A DNA stretch of 64,000 bases, from assembly GCA_903896545.1 (NCBI GenBank), contig CAITYF010000051.1, forward strand, positions 1 to 64,000, read 5' to 3'. Position numbers and translations under genes: made by a program. The notes below the pieces were generated by a model that worked only from the letters and a program-made list of their open reading frames with translations, made no database searches and was not told where the DNA came from. Shown here piece after piece: positions 37,278-47,304 of the stretch. Within the stretch, counting starts at the first letter, position 1. Each line of letters opens with the position of its first letter. This DNA is from an uncultured Myxococcales bacterium (GTDB lineage: Bacteria > Myxococcota_A > UBA9042).

Positions 37278-38222
37278 TTAGTTTGTGGGGCTGCAATCCG
37301 TCGGCGTCCACACGGTCTGATCAATCTTGACCGCGGTGAACGTTGCGCCCATGCACACGGACTTGCCGCCGGTATCGGACTTGCAGCCGTACTTGAGGCC
37401 GCTCTCGCCCGCGAACGCGGTCAGGAGGCCGCCCAAGCTCTGCCACTTCTCACCACAAAGCGAGCAATCGCCGACGGGCAGCTTCGACGCGTCCGCGGGG
37501 CTGGGCTGCGGTGTAATGCAGACGTCGGAGGACTGACCGGGTGTGGTCTGGCACGTGCAGAGGTGGTCGAGCGCCGCGGCGCTGAACGAGCCCTCGACGA
37601 CGACGCCGTTGTCGATCGCGCTGCAATCCGTCTTGACGGTCGCTTTCAGCACCACGCCGCGGATCGGAATGGCGTGATCCGCGCCGATCTTCGGCGTCAC
37701 GTTCTGCAGGTAGCCACAATTCTTTGGATGTTCTTGGGATCCGGCGTAGACGTTCATCGAGCCGACGTCCGACAAATCCAAGCAGCAACCGTTGCGCGGG
37801 AAGTGAATCTTGGCCGCGGTCTGCTTCAACAGGCATGGCTTCTTGGTGTCGCCCACGCGCGCGCCGTTCGTCACCTCGACCTCGACATCGTCCTGCGTGA
37901 GCGCGGTGATCTTGACGACGAAGTTCAGTTCGTAGTTGTCGATGTCCATCTGCCAGAGGCTGTTGAGCACCGGGATCACCGCAAAGTCGGGATCGCCATC
38001 GACGTTGGTCAACTGCAACGTATTAAAGCGGAAAGTGTCGCCCACCTTCAGGCAGTCACAGCCCCCGGCCGCGTACGCTGGATCACAGGCTCCGGCAATC
38101 GGCCCGGCGTCGTCGGTCTTGAGCGGAATGTGATTCGCGGCCGAGTTGACGTCGTTCTCACACGCGGTGACGCCGAACACAGATGACAAAAAGACAACCA
38201 AAACGAGACTAAAACGCTGCAT
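37278..38222 (-). CDS. Hypothetical lipoprotein
   Basis: N-terminal lipobox-like VFLSSVFGVTAC; Cys pairs; exported composition. Confidence 0.75.
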   Translation of the reverse strand: MQRFSLVLVVFLSSVFGVTACENDVNSAANHIPLKTDDAGPIAGACDPAYAAGGCDCLKVGDTFRFNTLQLTNVDGDPDFAVIPVLNSLWQMDIDNYELNFVVKITALTQDDVEVEVTNGARVGDTKKPCLLKQTAAKIHFPRNGCCLDLSDVGSMNVYAGSQEHPKNCGYLQNVTPKIGADHAIPIRGVVLKATVKTDCSAIDNGVVVEGSFSAAALDHLCTCQTTPGQSSDVCITPQPSPADASKLPVGDCSLCGEKWQSLGGLLTAFAGESGLKYGCKSDTGGKSVCMGATFTAVKIDQTVWTPTDCSPTN

Positions 38223-38398
38223 GAACCCCCATTTGTCGTGACAGCAGCGCTGAGTGGCGCCGAAGCCCGCGACTTCCCCGCCGGGAAGCGTGGCACAGCC
38301 GATGGGGCTTCGTCAAAATGTCACCCGCTGGACGTGAAACGTTGGCGCTGGTACTGTCCTCGCGGGGGAACTCGCTACGGCGAGACGAGGGGAATGAA

Positions 38399-39892
38399 AT
38401 GGCAAAGTGTTTTGGTGACTTGCGTTTGCGTGCCGCGACTCTCGCGCTGCCGATCCTGAGCCTTGTGGCGCAAAACGCCTACGCGGGCGGCTTTGAAGTG
38501 CCCGACAACGGCGCGCAGTCAGTGGGGCGCGGTAACGCGTTTACTGCCAAAGCGGACGACCTGACCGCCTTGGCGCACAATCCGGGCGCCCTGATCAAGT
38601 CCAAGGGCGCGAACCTCCTCTACTCGCACAACGTGGTCCACGCGCCGCAGTCGTTTACGCGGCAAGTCTCGAACATGCCGTCCAAGCCGCTGCCGAACCT
38701 GCCCGAAGGCGGACGGGCGGATCCGTTCGCGACGCAGTCCAACAAGACGCCGTGGTTCGCGCTCGGCGGCATGCTGGTCGGCAGCTACGATTTTGGCTTG
38801 GAGAACTGGACCTTCGCTGCCGGCGTGTACGGTCCGAGCGCCGCCGGTCATCAGGAATGGGACGTCAACGGCGGTCAGCGCTGGATGTTGACGAAGATGG
38901 ACGCGCTGATGGTGTTCTACAGCCTCGCCGCAGCGTACGGCGTGCCCGACAAGTTCGGCATCGGCGTGACCGCGCAGGTCGTCAGCCAGCCGTCGACGGA
39001 AATGAGCCTCGTCGTGGACGGCGACAACGGCAGCCAACTGGCCCCGTACTACAAAGGATCGGAAATTGAGTCGACGCTCAAGCTCTCCGCGCCGCCCACG
39101 TTCTCGGCGATCGTCGGTGGCTGGTGGCGCCCCGTGGAAAACATCGAGATCGGCGCGTCGGGCCGCGTGATTCCGGTCAACTTGAACGGCAAAGGCAACT
39201 TTACGATCGCGACGACGCCGACGGGCGCCAAGTTCACGGAAGCCCAGTTGACCGTGCTCGGCAGCAGCGCCGCGCTCCAGTTGGTCCTGCCCGCGACCGC
39301 GCACGTTGGCATTCGTTACCGCGGCTTGGACAAGGCCGTCGAGTTGGCGGAAGGGGAGACGCCGACCACCAAGCCGCGCCCGGAGCGTTGGGACATCGAA
39401 CTCGACTTTGCGTATGAGGCGTGGTCGAAGCTGAAAGACTTCAACGTCGATCTGGAAGGTGAGATCCAGCTCTTCGCCAAAGCCAACGCGCAGGACGTCG
39501 TCGTCGCCAAACGCTGGAAGGACACGCTGTCGCTCCGCCTGGGCGGTTCGTACAATCTGCCAACCATTCCGGTTGGCTTCATGGCCGGTACGTTCGTCGA
39601 GTCGGGCGCTGTGCCGCACAACTACGAGAACCTCGACTTCCCGTCGTACAACCGTTTGGGTGTGAACGCGGGCGTGAAGGTCAAGGCCGGTCCGGTCGAC
39701 ATCATCGCCGCGTACAGCCACATCTTCCAGGAGACCCGCACGGTCGACGAAACCTACGCCAAGGTCTTTCAGCAGCGCCCCGTTGCGCCGTGCCCGGGTG
39801 GCTGCAAAGGCTACGACGGCGTTCCCGCCAACGCTGGCACGTTCACGTCGTCGTTTGACATCATCTCGGCGAGCGCGGCCATCAAGTTCTAA
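38399..39892 (+). CDS. OmpP1/FadL/TodX family outer-membrane transporter
   Basis: GGFEVPDNGAQSVGRGNAFTAKADDLTALAHNPGAL is the FadL N-terminus; C-term IISASAAIKF. Confidence 0.92.
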   Translation: MAKCFGDLRLRAATLALPILSLVAQNAYAGGFEVPDNGAQSVGRGNAFTAKADDLTALAHNPGALIKSKGANLLYSHNVVHAPQSFTRQVSNMPSKPLPNLPEGGRADPFATQSNKTPWFALGGMLVGSYDFGLENWTFAAGVYGPSAAGHQEWDVNGGQRWMLTKMDALMVFYSLAAAYGVPDKFGIGVTAQVVSQPSTEMSLVVDGDNGSQLAPYYKGSEIESTLKLSAPPTFSAIVGGWWRPVENIEIGASGRVIPVNLNGKGNFTIATTPTGAKFTEAQLTVLGSSAALQLVLPATAHVGIRYRGLDKAVELAEGETPTTKPRPERWDIELDFAYEAWSKLKDFNVDLEGEIQLFAKANAQDVVVAKRWKDTLSLRLGGSYNLPTIPVGFMAGTFVESGAVPHNYENLDFPSYNRLGVNAGVKVKAGPVDIIAAYSHIFQETRTVDETYAKVFQQRPVAPCPGGCKGYDGVPANAGTFTSSFDIISASAAIKF

Positions 39893-39982
39893 GCTGCGTT
39901 AGATCTTCGATTGCAAGCGGAATATTCAGCGCCACGTTGGGTTTGTTCCCGCGCGATAACCCGTTTGCCTTCAGGAGTCCTC

Positions 39983-40402
39983 ATGTCCACCTTCCTTCGC
40001 CTCTGTGTCGTCGCCTGCCTCGCCCTCCCACTTGCGGCGTGCGGTTCGTCCTGCTGCAACGGCCACAAAGCCAGCCACGATGAAGCGTTCAAGCGCATCA
40101 GCGCGGTCGACTTGAACAACAAGCTCATCGCCAAGGAAGCCATCTTCGTATTTGACGAGAACGGCGACGAACGCTTCAGCAAGGGGCACATCCCGACCGC
40201 GAAGCACCTGAAGGCCGACGAAGTCTCTGCGACGACGCTTCCCGCCGACAAAGCCGCGTTCCTCGTGTTCTACTGCGGCAGCGACAAGTGCACGGCCTGC
40301 CACCACGCCGCGGAAGCCGCCATCGCCTTGGGCTACACGAACGTGTGGATCATGCCGGAAGGTATCAAGGGCTGGGAAGAACAGAAGTTGCCGGTTGAGT
40401 AG
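39983..40402 (+). CDS. Rhodanese-like lipoprotein
   Basis: Lipobox LALPLAAC; DENGDERFSKGHIPTAKHL and FYCGSDKCTACHHAAEAAIALGYTNVWIMPEGIKGWEE. Confidence 0.88.
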   Translation: MSTFLRLCVVACLALPLAACGSSCCNGHKASHDEAFKRISAVDLNNKLIAKEAIFVFDENGDERFSKGHIPTAKHLKADEVSATTLPADKAAFLVFYCGSDKCTACHHAAEAAIALGYTNVWIMPEGIKGWEEQKLPVE

Positions 40403-40470
40403 CGCGCGAAATTCCTGAGCCACATTGGCCCAAACCGCCGGTCGTGTTACAACTGCGCGGCGGAGGGCAA

Positions 40471-41550
40471 GTGGCGCGCGTTACCTTGCAAAATATTGAA
40501 AAGTCGTACGGCGACGTACACGTGGTCAAGCGTCTGAATCTGGACGTGGCCGACGGTGAACTCGTTGTGCTTGTTGGCGCTTCCGGCTGCGGCAAGTCCA
40601 CGACGCTGCGCATGGTCGCGGGCCTGGAAACCATCACGTCGGGCGAGCTGCAATTCGACGGCAAGGTTGTGAATGACCTGTCGCCGCGGCAGCGCGATAT
40701 CGCGATGGTCTTCCAGAGTTACGCGCTCTATCCGCACATGACGGTGTTCGAGAACCTCGCGTTTGGTCTGCGTTTGCGCCAGATGCCGCAGGTGGAAATC
40801 GACAAGCGCGTGGGTGAAGCGGCGGCGCTGCTCGGTCTGAACGAACTGCTGGCGCGCAAGCCGGCGGCGCTATCGGGCGGTCAGCGCCAACGCGTGGCGA
40901 TGGGACGCGCGGTGGTGCGTGAGCCCTCGGCGTTTCTGTTTGACGAGCCGCTGTCCAATCTGGACGCGAAACTGCGCGTGCAGATGCGGCTGGAAATCGC
41001 CAAGCTCCATCAGCGCTTGGGCGCGACGATGCTGTACGTGACCCACGACCAGGTGGAAGCGATGACGCTGGCGGATCGCATCGCGGTCATGCACGAGGGC
41101 GTGCTGCAGCAGTGCGCGTCGCCCAATGAAATCTATGCGACGCCGAGCAATACCTACGTGGCGACGTTTATTGGCTCTCCGGCGATGAACCTGTGGCGCG
41201 TGCCGACGGCGCAGCAGACGAGCGCGGAAGTGGCCGTGTTGGGCGTCCGCCCGCAGGACTTGCTGCCGTGCGGTCAAGCGGACGCGACGGTGCAGCTGCG
41301 CGTGGAAGTGGTTGAGCCGCTCGGCGCGGACACGTTTGCGTACGGCGAAGCTGTGGATGAGCACGGGCGGTCGCTGTCGGACAAGGCGGCGCTGGCGGAC
41401 ACGGACGTGCACACGCGCGTGCGGGCGGAGTCGGCGAGCGTCGTGCGTCTGGACCCGCACACGGCGGTGCGTCCGGGTGAATTGCTGCCGCTGACGGCGG
41501 ATCCGGCGCGCATGCACAAGTTTGACCGGACCGGGAATCGCGTGAACTAG
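40471..41550 (+). CDS. Sugar ABC transporter ATP-binding protein (MalK/UgpC family)
   Basis: GASGCGKSTTLRMVAGLE, LSGGQRQRVAMGRAVVREPSAFLFDEPLSNLDAKLR; GTG start. Confidence 0.95.
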   Translation: MARVTLQNIEKSYGDVHVVKRLNLDVADGELVVLVGASGCGKSTTLRMVAGLETITSGELQFDGKVVNDLSPRQRDIAMVFQSYALYPHMTVFENLAFGLRLRQMPQVEIDKRVGEAAALLGLNELLARKPAALSGGQRQRVAMGRAVVREPSAFLFDEPLSNLDAKLRVQMRLEIAKLHQRLGATMLYVTHDQVEAMTLADRIAVMHEGVLQQCASPNEIYATPSNTYVATFIGSPAMNLWRVPTAQQTSAEVAVLGVRPQDLLPCGQADATVQLRVEVVEPLGADTFAYGEAVDEHGRSLSDKAALADTDVHTRVRAESASVVRLDPHTAVRPGELLPLTADPARMHKFDRTGNRVN

Positions 41551-41568
41551 AGGCTGGAGAGGGAACCC

Positions 41569-42867
41569 ATGAAGCGTTTGCTGTTGGTGATGGCGGTTTT
41601 GTTGGTGGCTGCTTGTGGCAAGAAAGACGCCGCGCAGGCGCCGGTCGCAGAGCCGAGCGGGCAGAAGGCGGAAGCCGTTGCCGCACCGGAAGCCGTGAGC
41701 AAGACGGCGGAACCTGCAGCGCCCGTCGCGCCCCAGACCGTGACACTGTGGCACAGCTACCGCGACGATGAACGCAAAGCGCTCGATACGCTCGTCGCCC
41801 AGTGGAACAAGCTGCAGCCCGGCGTGCAGATCCAGGCGCTCGCCGTGCCTTTTGACGCCATCATCGACAAATTCCAGGTCGCGACGCCCAACGGCAACGG
41901 TCCGGACCTCATCATCATGGCGCACGACAAAATCGGCCTGTGGGCGCGCGATGGCCTTTTGCAGCCGCTGGGCGACTTTGCGTCCAAAGACCGCTTGGGC
42001 CGCTTCCTGCCCAACACCGTCAAGCCGCTGGTTTTTGACAAGGCGATCTGGGGCTTGCCGCTCGCGTTCAAGTCCGTCGCGCTGTTCTACAACCGCAAGT
42101 TGGTGCCGGAGCCGCCCAAGACGCTGGCGCAGCTGATTGAAGTCGGCAAGGGCTTTACGTCGGAGAAAACGGAGAGCTTCGGTCTCGCGTACGACGCATC
42201 CGACCTCTATTTCCACGCGCCCTTCCTTTACGGTGAAGGTGGCAAGGTGTGGGACGAGGAGGCGAAAAAGATCACGATCGACACGCCGGAAGCCATCAAG
42301 GCTGCGGAACTCGTGCGCGATTTCTACACGAAGGCCAAGATTCTGCCCAAGGGCGTGAGCGGCTTCGTGGTCACCGCGATGTTCAACGACGGCAAGACGC
42401 CGTTCACGATCCAGGGTCCGTGGTTCATCAGCGAGATCGGCAAGGACATCGATTGGGGCGTCGCCGTCCTGCCGGAAATCGAGCCGGGCAAGCCGCTGCG
42501 GCCGTATCTCGGTTCGGAAGCCGTGCTGTTGACCAAGCAGTCGAAGGTGCGCGACGCGGCACTGAAGGTCATCGACTACCTGACGAGCGACGAGGCGGCG
42601 CTGACACGGCTGGAGCAGGGCCATCAGATGGTCGCCAACGTGAAGATCTACGAGAACCCGCGGTTGCTGGAAAAGCCCGTCGTGCGCGTGTTCCATGCGC
42701 AGGCGGAGACGTCCGTGCCGATGCCGACTGCCCTGGAGCCGTCGGTGGCGTGGGCGCCGTACAGCGCGGCGTTGCGGAAAATTATCTTCTCCGGTGCCGA
42801 TCCCAAGACCGCGCTGGCTGAGGCGCAGGCGACCGCCGATCAGGCCGTCGCGCGCCTGGGCAAGTAG
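41569..42867 (+). CDS. Sugar ABC transporter substrate-binding lipoprotein (MalE-like)
   Basis: Lipobox VLLVAAC; VTLWHSYRDDERKALDTLVAQWNK, PDLIIMAHDKIGLWARDGLL; operon context. Confidence 0.93.
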   Translation: MKRLLLVMAVLLVAACGKKDAAQAPVAEPSGQKAEAVAAPEAVSKTAEPAAPVAPQTVTLWHSYRDDERKALDTLVAQWNKLQPGVQIQALAVPFDAIIDKFQVATPNGNGPDLIIMAHDKIGLWARDGLLQPLGDFASKDRLGRFLPNTVKPLVFDKAIWGLPLAFKSVALFYNRKLVPEPPKTLAQLIEVGKGFTSEKTESFGLAYDASDLYFHAPFLYGEGGKVWDEEAKKITIDTPEAIKAAELVRDFYTKAKILPKGVSGFVVTAMFNDGKTPFTIQGPWFISEIGKDIDWGVAVLPEIEPGKPLRPYLGSEAVLLTKQSKVRDAALKVIDYLTSDEAALTRLEQGHQMVANVKIYENPRLLEKPVVRVFHAQAETSVPMPTALEPSVAWAPYSAALRKIIFSGADPKTALAEAQATADQAVARLGK

Positions 42868-42876
42868 GAGCGCGAG

Positions 42877-44634
42877 ATGGCGCACGCGCCGGTTGTCCCA
42901 CAGCCAAGTCGGGTGGCCTTCGCAGCGGCGACGCTCGTCGCGGCGGGCATTCTCGTTGCGGCATTGGCGGCGGGACACGGCGCGTTGGCCGAAAGCGCAG
43001 AGCAAGCGACGCGTCTTGTGCGTGCGGCGTCTCTGGCCGATGCAGCGGCGCACGCAGCGGCTGCCAATCAAAACGACGCTGCACAGCGCGACGCTGGGAT
43101 CGCGGAGCTGGCCAAGAAGCACGCGCCGCTGTTTTCCAGCATCGCGGTCATCGCGTCCGGCGGCGCCGATGAATTCGGCATCGAGCGCGGCAGCGGCGTG
43201 GTCTTTGCCAGTGAAAAGCTCGACGCGGCCGTCACAACTGCGCTTTTGGAAGCGGCCAAGTCGCGGGCAACGGCGGCCGAAGACGCGCTGCAGAAGAAAC
43301 AGCCGATGGACGGCGCGCGGCTTCTCGTTGCGCTGCCTGGCGAGACGCAGGCGATTGTCCAGCCGTTTCGCGCCGCGCAAAACAAGCCGGAAATCGGCGG
43401 TGCCGTGGCGCTCCTGCTGCGGCCGGTCGACGTGCCCTCCGTGCCGTTGCCGCTGTGGTTCCTGCCGCTGCTGGCCGCGCTTGTCGCGCTCGGCGCGCGG
43501 AAGCCGCTTGGTGAGCGTCTCGCGCCGACCGTCGCCTTGGCCGTGAGCGCCGCAGTGGCCATTTTGCTCCTGCCGCCGCTGCCGAGCGCTGGTTCATCAG
43601 GCATTCAGCTTCTGGCCGACGGGTGGCTGGTCCCCCACTCCGCGATTGGCGTCGTGAGCGCGGCAGGATCGACGTGGGTGCTCGGCGGCGCGCTGCTGCT
43701 GACCGTGCTTCTGGGGCCGACCGTCGCCGGGCTCGCGGCGATTCTGGGCGCGCTTCGCAAAGATCCCGTGCCGTACTTTTACGTCGGTCCGGCGCTCTTC
43801 GCGACCGGCGTGTTGGTCTTCGTGCCGTTTGCTGTCGGTGTCGGTCTGTCGTTCACCGGCCCCAGCGGTCAGTTCCTTGGGCTGGCGAATTATCAGGAAG
43901 TGGTCGAAACCGCGATGGACCCGCAGTCCGCCACGCACTTCGGTCGCACCTTGGCCATGACCGTCGCGTGGACGCTCACCAACGTCCTGCTCCACGTCAC
44001 GATTGGTCTGGCGCTCGCGCTCGTGCTCAATCAGCCCAAGCTGCGTGGCCGCGCGTACTACCGCTTGCTGCTGATTGTGCCGTGGGCGGTGCCGAGCTAC
44101 ATCACGGCGCTCACGTGGAAATGGCTCTTCAACACGCAATACGGCCCCATCAACGCGATGCTCGCGCTCTGCGGCGTCGGCCGCGTGGACTGGCTGGGCG
44201 ACTCCCTCGCCACCAACTTCACCGCCAATTTGCTCACCAACGTCTGGCTCGGCTTTCCGTTCATGATGGTCGTCTCGTTGGGCGCTTTGCAGTCCATTCC
44301 CGCCGACCTTTACGAAGCCGCCGACATCGACGGCGCCTCCGCCTGGCAAAAATTCCGTCACGTCACTTGGCCGCTTTTGCGCCCCGCGCTCTTCCCGGCC
44401 GTCATCATGGGCGTGATTTGGACGTTCAACGCGTTCAACGTCATCTACCTGGTCAGCGGTGGCGGTCCGGATCACAAGACGGACATCCTCATCACGGAAG
44501 CCTACTTCGCGTTCTCGGTGCTGCGCCGTCACGGCTTGGCGGCCGCGTACAGCGTGCTGATTTTCCTGCTGCTTCTGGGCTACACGCTCGTCACGCAGCG
44601 CCGGTCCAAGGCGACTGAGGCGGTGAACGGATGA
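42877..44634 (+). CDS. Sugar ABC transporter permease (MalF-like) with ~290-aa N-terminal extension
   Basis: C-terminal MalF-like permease (EAADIDGASAWQKFRHVTWPLLRPALFP EAA loop); N-term TM-extracytoplasmic-multi-TM extension. Confidence 0.92.
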   Translation: MAHAPVVPQPSRVAFAAATLVAAGILVAALAAGHGALAESAEQATRLVRAASLADAAAHAAAANQNDAAQRDAGIAELAKKHAPLFSSIAVIASGGADEFGIERGSGVVFASEKLDAAVTTALLEAAKSRATAAEDALQKKQPMDGARLLVALPGETQAIVQPFRAAQNKPEIGGAVALLLRPVDVPSVPLPLWFLPLLAALVALGARKPLGERLAPTVALAVSAAVAILLLPPLPSAGSSGIQLLADGWLVPHSAIGVVSAAGSTWVLGGALLLTVLLGPTVAGLAAILGALRKDPVPYFYVGPALFATGVLVFVPFAVGVGLSFTGPSGQFLGLANYQEVVETAMDPQSATHFGRTLAMTVAWTLTNVLLHVTIGLALALVLNQPKLRGRAYYRLLLIVPWAVPSYITALTWKWLFNTQYGPINAMLALCGVGRVDWLGDSLATNFTANLLTNVWLGFPFMMVVSLGALQSIPADLYEAADIDGASAWQKFRHVTWPLLRPALFPAVIMGVIWTFNAFNVIYLVSGGGPDHKTDILITEAYFAFSVLRRHGLAAAYSVLIFLLLLGYTLVTQRRSKATEAVNG

Positions 44635-45482
44635 GCGCGACGAAGAAAGGTTTTCCGCCTTGGGCCCTGCATTTCCTGCTCGTGCCCATCACCGTGGCGA
44701 CGCTCTATCCGGCGCTGTACGTCATCAAGTTGGCGCTGAGCGGCACGGGCGGCGCGTCGGCATCGCCTTGGCCGTGGCCGGAGACCTTTTCGCTCGATGC
44801 GTTCTCCGCGGTTGTCGGCCATAAAGGCAGCGATGGCTCGTGGCTTTTCGGCCGTCAGCTTGCCAACTCGCTCATCGTATCGCTCTCGACCACGGCGCTC
44901 GGCATCACGCTCGCCTGCACCGCTGCGTACGGCTTCGCCCGCTTCGAATTCCCCGGTCGCCGCGCCGGCATGCTTGGCTTTCTGGCCACGCAAATGTTTC
45001 CGGGCATCCTGACGATGATTCCGCTTTACGTGCTCATGCAGAAGCTGAACCTGCTCGATTCCATGCTGGGGCTGATTCTCGTGTACGCGACGACGACCGT
45101 GCCGTTTTGCACCTGGACGCTCAAAGGCTACTTCGACACGTTGCCCAAGGAAATTGAAGAGTCCGCCATCATCGACGGCGCGACGCGCTTGCAGATCTTC
45201 TGGCGCATCATTCTGCCGCTGTCCGCTCCCGCCATCGCGGTGACCGCTCTCTTCTCCTTCATGACTGCGTGGAACGAGTTTGTCCTCGCTTACACTTTCC
45301 TTTCGCGCGAGGCGGCTTACACGTTGCCCGTGCAAATTCGTGGCTACGTGGGCGACAAGGACGTACAGTGGGCGTTGTTCGCGGCGGCCTCGCTCGTCGT
45401 GTCCGCGCCCGTGATGGCGCTCTTTTATTCGCTGGAAAAGCAGCTCGTGGGCGGTCTGACGGCCGGCGGCGTCAAAGGCTAG
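44631..45482 (+). CDS. Sugar ABC transporter permease (MalG-like)
   Basis: KEIEESAIIDGATRLQIFWRIILPLSAPAIAVTALFSFMTAWNEF EAA loop; ATGA overlap with upstream permease. Confidence 0.95.
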   Translation: MSATKKGFPPWALHFLLVPITVATLYPALYVIKLALSGTGGASASPWPWPETFSLDAFSAVVGHKGSDGSWLFGRQLANSLIVSLSTTALGITLACTAAYGFARFEFPGRRAGMLGFLATQMFPGILTMIPLYVLMQKLNLLDSMLGLILVYATTTVPFCTWTLKGYFDTLPKEIEESAIIDGATRLQIFWRIILPLSAPAIAVTALFSFMTAWNEFVLAYTFLSREAAYTLPVQIRGYVGDKDVQWALFAAASLVVSAPVMALFYSLEKQLVGGLTAGGVKG

Positions 45483-46226
45483 GTGCAGCACGTGACAGAT
45501 TCTTCCAACACGCATTACGCTGGCCAGGACCTGGAAGCGCTGGCGGATCTGCCCCGTTACACTGGCTGGATTCTGGAGCAATTTCAGGATGAACTGCGCG
45601 GTCATGTGATTGAGGTCGGTGCCGGCATCGGCAATGTGGCGATCCGCTACGTCGACCGCGTGGAGAGTCTGCTCCTTGTCGAGCCGGCTGCGAACCTCTG
45701 CGAAAAACTGCGGATCCGCACCGTGGGTCTGAAGAACGTGGTCATCGCTGAGGCGTTGCTGCACGACGTTGCGCCGGAGCTCGTTGCCAAGCCTTTTGAC
45801 GCTGCGCTGATGGTGAACGTGCTGGAGCACATTCCGGACGACGTCGCGGTTCTGACCCGACTTTATGAAGTGTTGAAGCCCGGCGGGGCGCTCTGCATCT
45901 TTGTGCCCGCGGTGCCGGAGATTTACGGGTCGCTCGATGCGATTGTCGACCACGTCCGGCGTTACCGGCGCGCGGAATTGCAGGGCAAGCTGGAACAAGC
46001 GGGCTTTGTCGTGAAGCGTCTGAGTTATCTGGATACGCTGGGAATCGTGCCTTGGGTCGTCGCCGGCAAGATCCTGAAGCGCAAGAAGTACGACGCGCTC
46101 GGCGCCCAGGCGTATGACCGCGTCGGCGTGCCGGTGACGCGTGCGCTTGAAGCCGCGCTGAACCGGGTGCTGCCGCGGACGCCGATTGGCAAGAGCTTGG
46201 TGGCAGTCGCGGTCAAACCGGGTTAG
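45483..46226 (+). CDS. Class I SAM-dependent methyltransferase
   Basis: VIEVGAGIGNVAIRYVDR motif I; DAALMVNVLEHIPDDVAVLTRLYEVLKPGGALCIFVPA; GTG start abuts the upstream stop. Confidence 0.9.
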   Translation: MQHVTDSSNTHYAGQDLEALADLPRYTGWILEQFQDELRGHVIEVGAGIGNVAIRYVDRVESLLLVEPAANLCEKLRIRTVGLKNVVIAEALLHDVAPELVAKPFDAALMVNVLEHIPDDVAVLTRLYEVLKPGGALCIFVPAVPEIYGSLDAIVDHVRRYRRAELQGKLEQAGFVVKRLSYLDTLGIVPWVVAGKILKRKKYDALGAQAYDRVGVPVTRALEAALNRVLPRTPIGKSLVAVAVKPG

Positions 46227-46241
46227 CCCAAAAAGGTCCTC

Positions 46242-47195
46242 GTGTGCAAGCAGATGTTGCTGGTTCTTGGGTTGGTGCTCGCGGCGTGCAGTGATCCGGC
46301 CGTGCCGACGCCGCAAGCGCAGTTCACCAGTGGCGCGGACGACGCGGACACGGCCGCTGGGCTTGACGACACAGCGCTGGCTGAGGACGTCACTACCGAC
46401 GTGTGGGTGGAGCCCGCGGACCTGCCAGTGCTCGCTGACGCGCCGGTTGCAGACGACGTTGCCGACAGCGCGACGCCTGAAGACGTCTTCGTATTGCCCG
46501 ATGTGTTGCCGCCGCTCGACGTTCCGGTTGTCGCGGACGTGCCCACGACGCCCGATAGCGTCATGCCGCCGGACGTGGCGCCACCGGTCGACATCGTCGC
46601 GCTGCCCGACGTGCAACTCGCGGTCTGTGGCGATGGCGTCTGCACGCCAGGGCTCGAAAGCGAGGCGAACTGCGCCGCCGATTGCGCGCCGCCGACGTGG
46701 GCCGGATGTGCAGCGATTCCGTGCAGCGGCGCCCTCGCGACCTGCAAGGCCAGCAGCGGCTGTGCCAACGTCCTCGCTTGCGCCGCCTCCTGCACCACGG
46801 CGTCGTGCGTCCAGGCGTGCGCGACTTCGATCAGCTACAACACGCTCAGCGGTTGGCTCAAACCCGTCGTCACGTGCGCGATCAACGCTGGCTGCCTTGG
46901 CAGTTTTGACCCAGGACCCGGCGGCGGCCCCAACTCCTGTGGCAACGGCGCGTGCGACGGCGGCGAGACGCATCTGACGTGCCCCAAGGACTGCGGCTTT
47001 CCTGTATCCGCCAATGAGCAGTGTCAGGTGCAGAACTGCCCGAACTCGTACGCGGCCTGCGCCGGTGACAAGGCGTGTGTCGCGGCCGCCACTTGCTACA
47101 ACCAATACGGCAATGTCTGGGGCTGCGCGAGCACGAATCAGGCCGCGTACGCGCTCAACACGCTCATCCAGTGCATTTACAGCCAGTGCAAGTAG
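46242..47195 (+). CDS. Cys-rich lipoprotein with Asp/Pro-rich linker
   Basis: Lipobox LGLVLAAC; acidic low-complexity linker; repeated CGDGVCTPGLESEANCAADC / CGNGACDGGETHLTCPKDC units. Confidence 0.85.
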   Translation: MCKQMLLVLGLVLAACSDPAVPTPQAQFTSGADDADTAAGLDDTALAEDVTTDVWVEPADLPVLADAPVADDVADSATPEDVFVLPDVLPPLDVPVVADVPTTPDSVMPPDVAPPVDIVALPDVQLAVCGDGVCTPGLESEANCAADCAPPTWAGCAAIPCSGALATCKASSGCANVLACAASCTTASCVQACATSISYNTLSGWLKPVVTCAINAGCLGSFDPGPGGGPNSCGNGACDGGETHLTCPKDCGFPVSANEQCQVQNCPNSYAACAGDKACVAAATCYNQYGNVWGCASTNQAAYALNTLIQCIYSQCK

Positions 47196-47304
47196 CTGGA
47201 CGATTCACGAGTCCACATGCTGCATACGCCGATTCCGACCGCTGCACGGGTTGCTTCCTCGCGACGATTTCCGGTTGAATCGTTCCGGTCAGGCGAAGGC
47301 GCCC

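Noticed and set aside
40870-43380. 836-aa minus-strand ORF spanning the MalK/MalE-like genes
   Set aside because: Spans several clear genes on the opposite strand; shadow composition.
44580-47105. 841-aa minus-strand ORF across MalG, methyltransferase and Cys-rich genes
   Set aside because: Covers three well-supported plus-strand genes; no motifs.
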